A stretch of 64,000 nt of DNA from G964291335 sp964291335. Its GTDB lineage: Bacteria > Chloroflexota > Dehalococcoidia > Lucifugimonadales > UBA3495. The position numbers and the translations under genes were made by a program. Under the pieces are notes generated by a model. The model was not told where the DNA came from and made no database searches. It saw only the letters and a list, made by a program, of their open reading frames with translations. The first letter of the stretch is position 1. Every line of letters starts with the position of its first letter. Below, piece after piece: positions 1 through 8,009 of this stretch. The stretch is taken from the NCBI GenBank assembly GCA_964291335.2, contig OZ219748.1:248001-312000 (forward strand), written 5' to 3'.

Positions 1-36
1 CGGAATATAGACGGGCAAGCTGCCCCCCGAATTGCA

Positions 37-1359
37 ATGTTCCTGCTTAACCGCTATCGTTGCTTCACTCCGATTAGCGACTTTGCGCAGAAGGAAACGC
101 CGGCATTGTCCACATCGCGCCCCCGCACTTTCTCGCGTCGGCGAATTCAGGCGCCGATTATCCGCCTGGGCATAGCTCTCCGCTACCCCGATTTCCGGGT
201 TCTCTGGTTGTCCACCGTGTCCAACCAACTGGGTTGGGGGATGCAGCAGGTATTATTGGGCTGGGTGATTTACGACATGACCGGCTCCGGGGGCATGGTC
301 GGCGCCATTTTTGCTGCCCGGTCGGCGCCAAACCTGGTGGTGGGTCTGGCTGCCGGTTCCATTACCGACCGTTTTGACCGACGCCTGATTATGCGCCTTT
401 CCTCGGCTGCCATGATAGTCATCTGCCTGGCGGCGGCCTGGCTGATGTTCTCCGGTCATTTGAACGTATGGCTCCTCTTATCGCTAACCTTTTTCCTGGG
501 GGCAGCCCAGGCCTTTTATATGACCGCCCGGCAGGTTTACGTTTACGATATTGTAGGCGGCAGCCGGGCCATCAACGCCATTGCGCTGGTATCGCTGGCC
601 CAATGGATTGGCGGCATCATCGGTTCCCTGGCTACCGGGGGGCTGATAGCCTGGCAGGGGCCGGCGACAGCCTTTCTGGTCATGGGTGTAACGTACCTTC
701 TGGGTCTGGCAGTAATGTTCGCTCTCCGCCAGGTTGGCGCTTCCGCTCCCGTCGCCCGGGAAGCGATGGTGGAAAATCTCCGCAGCTACTTCCGGGCCCT
801 CAAGAATAACCGGGTAATGCTGAGTCTGATAATTTCCACTTCGGCGGCAGAGATACTGGGTTTTTCGCACCAGGTACTGCTGCCCATTCTGGCCGCCGAA
901 ATTCTGGAGGTGGGGGCCGGCGGCCTAGGCCTGCTTACCGCTTTCCGGTTTTTGGGCAGCGCCCTCGGCGTGCTGGTGGTGGCCGCCCTGGGGCGATTTC
1001 AGCGGCGGGGCCTGATGCTGTTAGGCGTCATTGTCCTGTTTGGTCTGGGTCAAATACTGCTGTCGCTGTCGCCGATTTTCTGGTTAGCGGCGGTGTTTGT
1101 GGTTTTCATAAACCTGATGGCTTCAGCAACCGATATTCTGCACCACACTCTGCTGCAACTCAGTGTATCCAACCAGGAACGGGGACGGGCGATGGGTTCC
1201 TGGATTGTCGGCATTGGCACTGCGCCGGTGGGTCAGCTGGAAGTCGGGTATCTGGCAGAGGGCACCAACGCCCGGATAGCCCTGGCAGTAAACGGGGTAG
1301 CCCTGGTGGTTCTGACGCTGGTGATGGGGGCGCTGCTGCCCCGCTTGCGCCGGCTGTAG
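37..1359 (+). CDS. MFS transporter (EntS/MFS_3-like exporter)
   Basis: A 440-residue integral membrane protein of the major facilitator superfamily, expected to export a small molecule across the inner membrane by proton antiport. After about 45 polar, Arg-rich residues the chain is a run of roughly twelve hydrophobic helices. The loop GSITDRFDRR near residue 110 matches the conserved MFS motif between helices 2 and 3. The overall pattern resembles the EntS / MFS_3 group; the substrate cannot be read from sequence. The first ATG is taken as start, but no clear Shine-Dalgarno precedes it and the polar N-terminal extension is unusual, so a downstream start is possible. It is followed by its own gap and a separate promoter for the next gene, so it is probably monocistronic. 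Confidence 0.8.
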   Translation: MFLLNRYRCFTPISDFAQKETPALSTSRPRTFSRRRIQAPIIRLGIALRYPDFRVLWLSTVSNQLGWGMQQVLLGWVIYDMTGSGGMVGAIFAARSAPNLVVGLAAGSITDRFDRRLIMRLSSAAMIVICLAAAWLMFSGHLNVWLLLSLTFFLGAAQAFYMTARQVYVYDIVGGSRAINAIALVSLAQWIGGIIGSLATGGLIAWQGPATAFLVMGVTYLLGLAVMFALRQVGASAPVAREAMVENLRSYFRALKNNRVMLSLIISTSAAEILGFSHQVLLPILAAEILEVGAGGLGLLTAFRFLGSALGVLVVAALGRFQRRGLMLLGVIVLFGLGQILLSLSPIFWLAAVFVVFINLMASATDILHHTLLQLSVSNQERGRAMGSWIVGIGTAPVGQLEVGYLAEGTNARIALAVNGVALVVLTLVMGALLPRLRRL

Positions 1360-1378
1360 CTGCCAACTGCAAGGCAGG

Positions 1379-1407
1379 TTTATCCACTGGGTGGAATCAA
1401 CTATAAT
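1379..1407 (+). promoter_or_regulatory. Candidate promoter for the LLM oxidoreductase
   Basis: A perfect TATAAT at 1402-1407 is preceded 17 bases upstream by TTTATC (weak -35, 3 of 6 matches). It lies about 33 bases before the ATG at 1440, which has a good ribosome site (GAGGAGGG). Confidence 0.5.
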
Positions 1408-1439
1408 CGGGCTAAAGCAGTTTCTGAGGAGGGCCAGGA

Positions 1440-2630
1440 ATGATTACCAGGTTCGACAGCCTTTATGCCGGCCATGTGGACATGGATAACGTGGGTTATG
1501 GCGGTACGCCGGTTAATGACCGCTCCTTTTCCGACGAGCATCTGACCACCGTTTTCGACAAAGCCCAGGCCATTGCCCAGACGATGGATCGGCTTGGCTT
1601 TGATACTATGTGGATGGCTGAACACCACTTTCAGCCCGAGGGCTACGAGTGCATTCCCAACCTGCTGATGCTCAACGTTCACCTGGCGCATCTCACCAAG
1701 AACCTGAACTTTGGCTGTGGCTTCAACATTACGCCCATGTGGCACCCCCTGCGCCTGGCTGAAGACTTTGCCGCTGCGGACATCCTGACTAACGGCCGGG
1801 TTATTTTCGGTGTAGGCCGGGGTTATCACACTCGGGAGGTGGAGACCTTTGGCGCGCCTCTGCTGGATCAGCCGGCTAATCGGGACCTTTTTGAGGAACA
1901 GGTGGAGCTGATTCTCAAGGCTTTTAATGAGCGTTCCTTCTCCCACCAGGGCCGGTATTATACCGTACCCCCCAGAGTGCCGTACCGTGGCTACGAGCTG
2001 GAGGAAATTACCCTGGTGCCGCGCCCCAGGAACCTGCCGGTAGAAGTATGGCAGCCAATTCAGAGCGCTACCCCCAGAGCCCTGGACTTTATGGCTCGGC
2101 ACGGCATTAAGGGGATGATTGGCGGAGGGGTTTCTGAAGGTGGCGCGATTCATGAAGTTATTGCCGCCTACCGGGAGGCCCTGGTACGGGCCGGCCGGGA
2201 GGATGTTCAGTTGGGTGAAGACCTGAGTATCGGTTTCCATTTTTACCTGGCGGATACCCGGGAACAGGCCATTAAGGAGGCGGCCAGGTATTATGAGGAA
2301 AACCTTAAGATGTTCGGCCCCCTGCGCCTGGTGCGTTCGCTTAGCGACCAGCAGATTGAGGCCATGGCCGATCCCCGGCGCGCGCCGTCGGCCGGTTTGC
2401 CCACTATTGAACGAGCGGTAGCTCGGAAGGGTTTCCTCTGTGGGCCGCCGGAGCTGATTGTTGCGGAACTAAAGGCGCTGGAGGCCGAATATCCCGGCCT
2501 GAACCGCATCGGCATGAGCCACCCGGTAGGCACACCGGAAAAGGTCATTCTGGAGCAGCTGGAATGGCTGGCGCGCGATGTAATGCCGGCTTTCTCCGCT
2601 AAAACGGAAACGGCTGTCGTTGCTGAATAA
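1440..2630 (+). CDS. LLM class flavin-dependent oxidoreductase
   Basis: A 396-residue luciferase-like monooxygenase of the bacterial luciferase TIM-barrel family. These enzymes use reduced FMN or F420 and oxygen to oxidise small organic substrates. Family marks are MWMAEHHF near residue 58 (strand 2 region of the barrel), FGCGFNI, the glycine-rich GVGRGYHTREVETFG near 122, and a C-terminal helical region with IERAVARKGFLCGPPELI, typical of the segment that sets the flow of substrate. The start is fixed by GAGGAGGG just upstream of ATG. Chloroflexota of the SAR202 type are rich in this family, but the substrate here is unknown. It has no partner flavin reductase alongside. Confidence 0.88.
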   Translation: MITRFDSLYAGHVDMDNVGYGGTPVNDRSFSDEHLTTVFDKAQAIAQTMDRLGFDTMWMAEHHFQPEGYECIPNLLMLNVHLAHLTKNLNFGCGFNITPMWHPLRLAEDFAAADILTNGRVIFGVGRGYHTREVETFGAPLLDQPANRDLFEEQVELILKAFNERSFSHQGRYYTVPPRVPYRGYELEEITLVPRPRNLPVEVWQPIQSATPRALDFMARHGIKGMIGGGVSEGGAIHEVIAAYREALVRAGREDVQLGEDLSIGFHFYLADTREQAIKEAARYYEENLKMFGPLRLVRSLSDQQIEAMADPRRAPSAGLPTIERAVARKGFLCGPPELIVAELKALEAEYPGLNRIGMSHPVGTPEKVILEQLEWLARDVMPAFSAKTETAVVAE

Positions 2631-2663
2631 CGTCCGACGGACAAAGGGCAGGATGGGTTTGTG

Positions 2664-3353
2664 ATGAACTCTAATCCTTCGGCAAAAAATCGGGCGCGCT
2701 GGCTTCCTCTGCTGCTCGGCGCAGTTCTTTCTGCCCTGATGGTCGGCCTTTGGGCTGCGCCGCTGGGCCTCGCGCCATCGGATAGCGGCGTTGTTCAGGG
2801 GGAAGCAATCTTTCCCCTGGACTCATCCGGGGCGAAACCGACGCCAACGCCGGCCATAGTTACCCCGCAAGGTTCGGTGGCCGCTCCGGAATTTCAGGGC
2901 ATAGTTGGCTGGCTGAACAGCCCTCCGCTGCTTATGAAAGAGCAGCGGGGCAAGGTGGTACTGATTGACTTCTGGACCTACTCTTGAATTAACTGCAAGC
3001 GTACCCTGCCGTATGTAAGGGACTGGCATAACAAATACACTGACCGGGGGTTGGTAGTGATAGGAGTTCACTCCCCTGAGTTCGCGTTTGAAAAGGATGC
3101 GGGCAATGTCCAGAATGCCTTGACCCAACTAAACGTGGCATGGCCGGTGGCCCTGGATAATGATTTCAAGACCTGGCGAGCCTACGGCAACCGTTACTGG
3201 CCGCGGAAATACCTCATCGATGCCGGCGGCGTTATCCGTTATGACCACATTGGTGAGGGCGCTTATCGGGAAACAGAGTTGCACATCAGGAACCTTTTAG
3301 GCGAAACCGGGGCCTCCGTATCGGATATACCGGTGGGGGAAGAGCAGCCCTGA
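2664..3353 (+). CDS. Thioredoxin-like selenoprotein, UINC active site (TGA read as Sec)
   Basis: A 229-residue membrane-anchored or secreted redoxin (TlpA/AhpC-like thioredoxin fold). Residues 12-30 form a hydrophobic signal/anchor, then a Pro/Thr linker, then the thioredoxin domain. The frame is broken by one TGA at 2985-2987 (codon 108). Reading it as selenocysteine gives FWTYS-U-INC-KRTLP, exactly the position of the first Cys of the FWTYSCINC motif seen in TlpA/DipZ-type thioredoxins; the frame continues with family-typical sequence (VVIGVHSPEF, WPVALDND, WPRKYLID) to a TGA at 3351. A stem-loop after the TGA fits the bacterial SECIS pattern, and selA is present at 41 kb. The GTG at 2661 is an alternative start. 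A pseudogene or sequencing error is unlikely because a second gene at 12 kb has the same arrangement. Confidence 0.87.
2988..3023 (+). other. Candidate bacterial SECIS element of the first selenoprotein
   Basis: Downstream of the TGA the RNA can form GU(A)CCCU paired with AGGGAC (3001-3007 with 3018-3023, one bulged A) around a 10-nt apical loop that begins with G (3008-3017). The loop starts 20 nt after the UGA, inside the 16-37 nt window expected for SelB recognition with a G in the first two loop positions. Stem stability was judged by eye only. Confidence 0.6.
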
Positions 3354-3425
3354 ACCGGTATGCCGGCAGCCCCCGGCAACCGACCGGCGCGAACTGTGGG
3401 GCGGCAGCATAGTAACGGAAGAAAG

Positions 3426-3460
3426 GGGGCGGGAATCACACCCGCCCCTGAAGTTTTCTG
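3426..3460. terminator. Hairpin terminator between convergent genes
   Basis: GGGGCGGG (3426-3433) pairs perfectly with CCCGCCCC (3441-3448) around a 7-nt loop and is followed on the plus strand by a short TTTT. It sits between the ends of the selenoprotein gene and the minus-strand NHL gene and can serve both. Confidence 0.7.
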
Positions 3461-3482
3461 GCAGAGGGCTTCAGAAGGGAGA

Positions 3483-4481
3483 TTAAAGGTTTAAGGCTGC
3501 CTCGGCGTAATCCTTTTCCTTGTTATAAACTTGGATTCGGTGCCGCACTGCCTCGGCAACAAAGAGGCGGTCATTGGCATCCAGCTTAACGGCAATGGGC
3601 CGGTTGAACCGCCATTCCACTTCCATATTAGTTCGCCGGCGGGCCTTGGCCACGTCCGGGTTGGCATTGATATAGTCCTGCGCCCAGGGAGAGGGTTGTT
3701 CGGCATCCCCCACCAGAGCGGTAATGAACTTGCCGTCTGGTTCATAAATCTTGACCTGGTGATTGCCCCAGTCAGCCACATATACGTCGCCGTCAGAGTC
3801 CACCGCCACGCTGGTTGGCCGGTTCAGCGCGCCCACGCCGTCCGCGGTCCCGCAGAACTGGCCCAGGTAAGCGCCATCGGCAGTGAACTTCTGCACCCGG
3901 TCGTTTTTCCAGTCGGCCACGTAAACGTTCCCCTGGCGGTCCAGACAAATGCCCCATGGCTGGTTGAACTCGCCGGGGCCGCTCCCTTCGCTGCCCCAGC
4001 CATTCAGAAACTGCCCATCCCTGGTGAATTTCTGAACCCGATGGTTCCGGCTATCCACCACGTAAAGGGTATCATCTTGAGCAAAGGCCAAACCCGAAGG
4101 CCCCTTAAGCTGCCCTTTACCTCTGCCCGGCTCGCCCCATTTTGCCCGAAAGTCTCCGTTCTGGCTTAACACGGTAATACGGTGCAGATTATCATCGGCG
4201 ACGTAGATGTTCTCTTGCGAATCGATGGCAATGGAAGTGGGCCAGATAAACTGACCGTCGCCGGCGCCGTAGCGGCCGATGTCGGCAATAAACTCGTGGT
4301 TAAGGGTACACTTGCTGATGCGCAGGGTTATTTCATCAACGCCACGATTAAGCACGTACATAGTATCGCCGCTGCCGAAGGCAAAATCCTGCGGCACTAA
4401 AAACCCGATGCCGGACGTGGCGTACATTCCCATGCAATGGCTGTAATCGAACACTCGCCCGGCGGCGACCGTGGTCAGCAT
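3483..4481 (-). CDS. NHL-repeat beta-propeller protein
   Basis: A protein of about 332 residues made almost entirely of NHL repeats, a six-bladed beta-propeller used as a binding scaffold or sugar/peptide-handling enzyme fold. Typical blade sequences recur: IYVADDNLHRITVL, LYVVDSRNHRVQKF, VYVADWKNDRVQKF, VYVADWGNHQVKIY, LFVAEAVRHRIQVY, each preceded by a P-x-G/S-[IVL]-[AC] turn. The ATG at 4481 is chosen because AAGGAGG lies just before it; the frame is open 12 codons further upstream. No signal peptide is visible, so a cytoplasmic location is suggested. It lies downstream of the DUF1501 and DUF1800 genes on the same strand and may be cotranscribed with them. No specific function is assigned. 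Confidence 0.85.
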   Translation of the reverse strand: MLTTVAAGRVFDYSHCMGMYATSGIGFLVPQDFAFGSGDTMYVLNRGVDEITLRISKCTLNHEFIADIGRYGAGDGQFIWPTSIAIDSQENIYVADDNLHRITVLSQNGDFRAKWGEPGRGKGQLKGPSGLAFAQDDTLYVVDSRNHRVQKFTRDGQFLNGWGSEGSGPGEFNQPWGICLDRQGNVYVADWKNDRVQKFTADGAYLGQFCGTADGVGALNRPTSVAVDSDGDVYVADWGNHQVKIYEPDGKFITALVGDAEQPSPWAQDYINANPDVAKARRRTNMEVEWRFNRPIAVKLDANDRLFVAEAVRHRIQVYNKEKDYAEAALNL

Positions 4482-4564
4482 CGCTGCCTCCTTACCGAAA
4501 TATAACCAACCGGACAAGGTCGGTTCACCCGGTTGGTTAACCTGCCTGATGATTGGCCGGCGGC

Positions 4565-5701
4565 CTACAGAAAATCCAGTTGTTCGAACTTGCCGCCCAC
4601 GATGGGGGCGGCATCCAGGCCCAGCCAGCGCTCGGCGAAGGTAGAGTAGAACCCCCGGAAGTCGTAGCTGGGGGCCAGATCCCCTTCAATCAAGGCCTCG
4701 GCCTTCAATGAAGGGTATTCGCCATACATACCGGGGTTAACCCGGTCGCCAACGGCGAAGGCCACGCCGCCCCGTCCGTGGTCGCAGCCGGTGCCATTGT
4801 CCTGCACCCGGCGGCCAAACTCGGTGAAGACCAGCATTACCACGTTGTCGGCGGCGTCATGCTCCCGCAGGTCAGCGAAGAAGTCGTTGACCGCTCCGGA
4901 AACATCAGTCCATAGCTTGGCGTGGGTTGGCAACTGGTTGAAGTGGGTATCAAAGCTGCCGTACTGGGTATAAAAGACCTGGGTTCCCAGGTTAGCCAGA
5001 TGCACCTGAGCCACGCTTTTGAGGCTCTTTGCGATGGGGTTTTCAGCGTACTCCACGGTGGAACGGTACTGTTCCGGCGCCGTTTTGATGATGTCGGCGC
5101 CCTTAAGAGCATCGCGTCCCGTTTGCCCCAGGTAATCCATTACCGGCCCGCTGCCGATGGCCGGCGAATAGACCCGGGCGAACAGGTCCAGCATCTGCTC
5201 CCGTTCTTCGCCACTGCCAAGGGCGGGAATGTCGGTCAGAACTCCGTAGGAAGCCAGGTCGGAGACCGAGGTTGCCGGCACGCCCCGCAAGGCCATGGCC
5301 CGGGGCAGGCCCTGCCCGAAGTTTACACCCTTGAGGACATTTTCCCCGGCGGGGTCCAGGTCCCGGATGACCCGGCCCAGCCAGCCCTCGGTCCCCACCT
5401 TATCCGGCTCGCAAGTGTGCCAGATGTCCATCGAGCGAAAGTGGGAGCGGGAGGAGTTTTCGTAGCCGATACCGTGGATGATGGCTACTTTGCCCTGGTC
5501 CCACAGGTTCTTGAAGGGGGCCATATCGGGATGGAAAGCCAGATTGTCGGTAAACTGGATAACACGGTCTTCCGGCAACCCCAGATTGGGCCGGTAGTCC
5601 CGGTATAAGGGGTCAGTAAAGGGGATGACCGTGTTCAGATAGTCGTTGGCGCCGGAAAGCTGAAGCACCACCAGCACCGGGTCTTTCCTGGTCGAAGCCA
5701 T
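4565..5701 (-). CDS. DUF1501 family protein
   Basis: A 378-residue member of the DUF1501 family, which belongs to the alkaline-phosphatase/sulfatase-like fold but has no established reaction. Family features include the opening LVVLQLSGANDYLNTVIP, HPDMAPFKNLWDQGKVAIIHG, SSRSHFRSMDIWHT, YGSFDTHFNQ and VFTEFGRRV. The start has AGGAGG at good spacing. It is directly downstream of a DUF1800 gene, the pairing seen in many bacteria. Most family members begin with a twin-arginine leader; this one starts straight into the core domain, so either it acts in the cytoplasm or it is exported with a partner. Confidence 0.9.
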   Translation of the reverse strand: MASTRKDPVLVVLQLSGANDYLNTVIPFTDPLYRDYRPNLGLPEDRVIQFTDNLAFHPDMAPFKNLWDQGKVAIIHGIGYENSSRSHFRSMDIWHTCEPDKVGTEGWLGRVIRDLDPAGENVLKGVNFGQGLPRAMALRGVPATSVSDLASYGVLTDIPALGSGEEREQMLDLFARVYSPAIGSGPVMDYLGQTGRDALKGADIIKTAPEQYRSTVEYAENPIAKSLKSVAQVHLANLGTQVFYTQYGSFDTHFNQLPTHAKLWTDVSGAVNDFFADLREHDAADNVVMLVFTEFGRRVQDNGTGCDHGRGGVAFAVGDRVNPGMYGEYPSLKAEALIEGDLAPSYDFRGFYSTFAERWLGLDAAPIVGGKFEQLDFL

Positions 5702-5745
5702 TTTGGTTGCCTCCTAACTTGGCTAGTATTCTGCGTCAGCCGTCT

Positions 5746-7149
5746 TCAGGCGAACTGAAACTCGCGCGTAGCGGCGATCATCGCCAGCATTGCGCCGGCC
5801 CGCCGCTCAGATTCGCTGACGGCATCTTCGGTATTCCAGTCCAGGTCTCCGCCCTGCTGGGCTTGAGCCAGAAGCTCCTGGTAGGTGCCATCGTCCACTT
5901 CTACCGGGCCGACCAACTCCAGACAGGCAGATACAAACTGCGCCGGAGTCAACGTTCCCCGCTGGCGCAGGCTGTCCAGCATGGCCTTGACGCCAGGCAG
6001 CGAAGTGTCGGAAAGAAGCCTGGCGGCGAAGTTCACCCGGCGCACCAAAGCGCCGCCGTCAATCCATTCAGAGCCGGTGTGCCAGCTTTCCACACTGGGC
6101 GGATTCATCAATTCCTGACCTTGCCAGGCGCACTCAAAGGCCAGTAACGGGAAGCCGGTGCGGGGGCCATTATAATTTCCTGCCAGGCGCGCCGTGCCGA
6201 CCACCAACTCGGCCGGGCTCTTGACATGGGCAAAGCGCGCTTCCTTGAAGAAGTCGGAGTTGAACAAGGTGCGGAGAATGGACTTGATGTCGGCGTCAGA
6301 ATCCAGGTAAGCCTTGACCAGAGTATCAATGGCGGCCGGATCGTTGGGCGGGGTAATATTCCAGGCCGGCACCTGAGGTTCGTCAGCCACGAAGAAGTTA
6401 TATAGATGGCGAGCCAGGAACCGGGCGGTGTCTTCCTGCCGGACGATAATGTCGATGATGTCGGCGCCGTCAAAGTTGCCGGTCTGACCCAGAAACTGCT
6501 TCTCGCCGGAGTCGTGGTCTTCGGGCTTAAACTCGAAGCCCCAGTAGAACCGGCCCACTGGCTGACGGGGCGGCTTGGGTCCGATGGTCCAGCCGGTAAA
6601 GGCGCGGGAAGCCTCTTTAATATCATCCTCGGTATAGTGGCCCACGCCCATGGAGAACAACTCCAGCAACTCCCGGCCCCAGTTTTCGTTGATGGAGCCG
6701 TAGTGGTTGCCGTTGTTATCCAGCCAGTAAATCATGGCCGGATTCCTGGCCAACTGAACCAGGAGGTTGGGGAAGGTGCTGAGCCCTTCCCGGCGGAACA
6801 TGGCTATTTGCTGCAAAAGTTCCGGCGGGTTGTCCACCTTGGAGTTGCCGGTGGCGAAAAGCTGATGCCAGAAAAGGGCCATCTTCTCTTGAAGCGGCCA
6901 CCTGGTGTTTACCATCCGGTAAACCCATTCGGTTTGAGCGGCCACCGGGGCGAGGGAACTCTCGAACTGAGGGAAATACCGCAGCAACTCGTCTTCATCG
7001 ATGCCCGGCTCGCCGCCGGGGTTGAGCAACTCTTCAACTGTGGCTTCATAACCTTTGGCGCAGCGTTCTTCCAGCTCGGCCCTTGCTGCGCCAAAACCGG
7101 CCCGGCGCATCAGGTGCGCCATCAAGGCAATGTCTTCCTGGCTCGGCAT
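5746..7149 (-). CDS. DUF1800 family protein
   Basis: A 467-residue DUF1800 protein, the usual partner of DUF1501; the biochemical role of the pair is not established. Recognisable blocks are the start HLMRRAGFGAARAELE, the central MALFWHQLFATGNSKV, NWGRELLELFSMGVGHYTE followed by ASRAFTGWTIG, FLGQTGNFDGADIIDIIV, and the C-terminal KSPAELVVGTARL and W-H-T-G-S-E-W-I-DGG. The start codon follows GGAGGG. The gap to the DUF1501 gene is only 44 bases, supporting one transcript. As in its partner, no export signal is visible. Confidence 0.9.
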   Translation of the reverse strand: MPSQEDIALMAHLMRRAGFGAARAELEERCAKGYEATVEELLNPGGEPGIDEDELLRYFPQFESSLAPVAAQTEWVYRMVNTRWPLQEKMALFWHQLFATGNSKVDNPPELLQQIAMFRREGLSTFPNLLVQLARNPAMIYWLDNNGNHYGSINENWGRELLELFSMGVGHYTEDDIKEASRAFTGWTIGPKPPRQPVGRFYWGFEFKPEDHDSGEKQFLGQTGNFDGADIIDIIVRQEDTARFLARHLYNFFVADEPQVPAWNITPPNDPAAIDTLVKAYLDSDADIKSILRTLFNSDFFKEARFAHVKSPAELVVGTARLAGNYNGPRTGFPLLAFECAWQGQELMNPPSVESWHTGSEWIDGGALVRRVNFAARLLSDTSLPGVKAMLDSLRQRGTLTPAQFVSACLELVGPVEVDDGTYQELLAQAQQGGDLDWNTEDAVSESERRAGAMLAMIAATREFQFA

Positions 7150-7290
7150 AGAAACCCTCCTGTGTCTCTTTTCTGTGGTAGGCCCACCGCATACCGGGCC
7201 AAGCTGCCAAGGTGCGCGCGGCTGGAGGGGTGGGCTGTTGGCGATTTATATAAGGACATGGGCAGGGATGGCAAAACAGCTTAATTGCTG

Positions 7291-7791
7291 CTATCGGGTA
7301 GCGGTATGCTGCGCTGCCATTTCCGAATCCCAGGGGCCCGGAAACCGGCCGGACATACGGCCCTCGCCCATGAAGATATTGTTCTGCCGGTTCCACTGAC
7401 TGCGCGGCAATTCGTAAGAAACCTCGATGCCATTGCCGTCCGGGTCCTGGAAGTAAATACCGATGGAAATGCCGTGGTCGGAGATGTGCCCGATAGGAAC
7501 GTTCTTTTCCTTGAGCCGGTGATATAACTCCTTGAGGTCATCCAGGCTTTCCATCATCCAGGCCATATGGTTCAGGCCCACTTGCCCCGGCTGAACCCCC
7601 GGGGCTTCCTCGCCCACTTCAATCAGGGCAATTTCGTGGGACTGCTCAATATCTGCGGACATAAAGGCGGCCCGCCCCGCCCGGAAATCGTAGGTATGCA
7701 AACCCAGAATGTCTTCGTACCACTGCTGAGAGCGCCCGGCATTGCGCACGAAAAGGTTCACATGGCCCAAGTATTTGGGTTTGTAACTCAT
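7291..7791 (-). CDS. VOC family protein (glyoxalase/extradiol dioxygenase fold)
   Basis: A 166-residue vicinal-oxygen-chelate protein with two beta-alpha-beta-beta-beta modules. Metal ligand candidates are His in GHVNLFV (residue 10), His in LNHMAWM and Glu in NGIEVSYE, the His-His-Glu set of extradiol dioxygenases and glyoxalases. DPDGNGIEV is the usual signature at the last strand. GAGG lies 7 bases before the ATG. The substrate is unknown. About 25 C-terminal residues extend beyond the domain. It stands alone between two larger minus-strand genes. Confidence 0.85.
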   Translation of the reverse strand: MSYKPKYLGHVNLFVRNAGRSQQWYEDILGLHTYDFRAGRAAFMSADIEQSHEIALIEVGEEAPGVQPGQVGLNHMAWMMESLDDLKELYHRLKEKNVPIGHISDHGISIGIYFQDPDGNGIEVSYELPRSQWNRQNNIFMGEGRMSGRFPGPWDSEMAAQHTATR

Positions 7792-8009
7792 CCGCTTACC
7801 TCGCAGCTATTTTCTGTTATCAAGTTACCATATTCACTGCCATTGGCGCAAATGGAGCTGGCCCTTTAATGGCCGCTCGATGCCGGGCCGGGTGGCGAAG
7901 CCCCCTTTGGGGGGAATCAGCGCCGCAAGCAGCATCTGATGGCTGTTCGTCGGCTCGACCGTCAGCCTTTGCGCCAAGGGAGCGGCGCCAACCGGTGGCC
8001 AGGAAACCT

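Noticed and set aside
2985..2987. In-frame TGA read as a nonsense mutation (pseudogene)
   Set aside because: The downstream frame is intact to its natural end, the TGA replaces exactly the first active-site Cys, a second gene shows the same, and selA is present.
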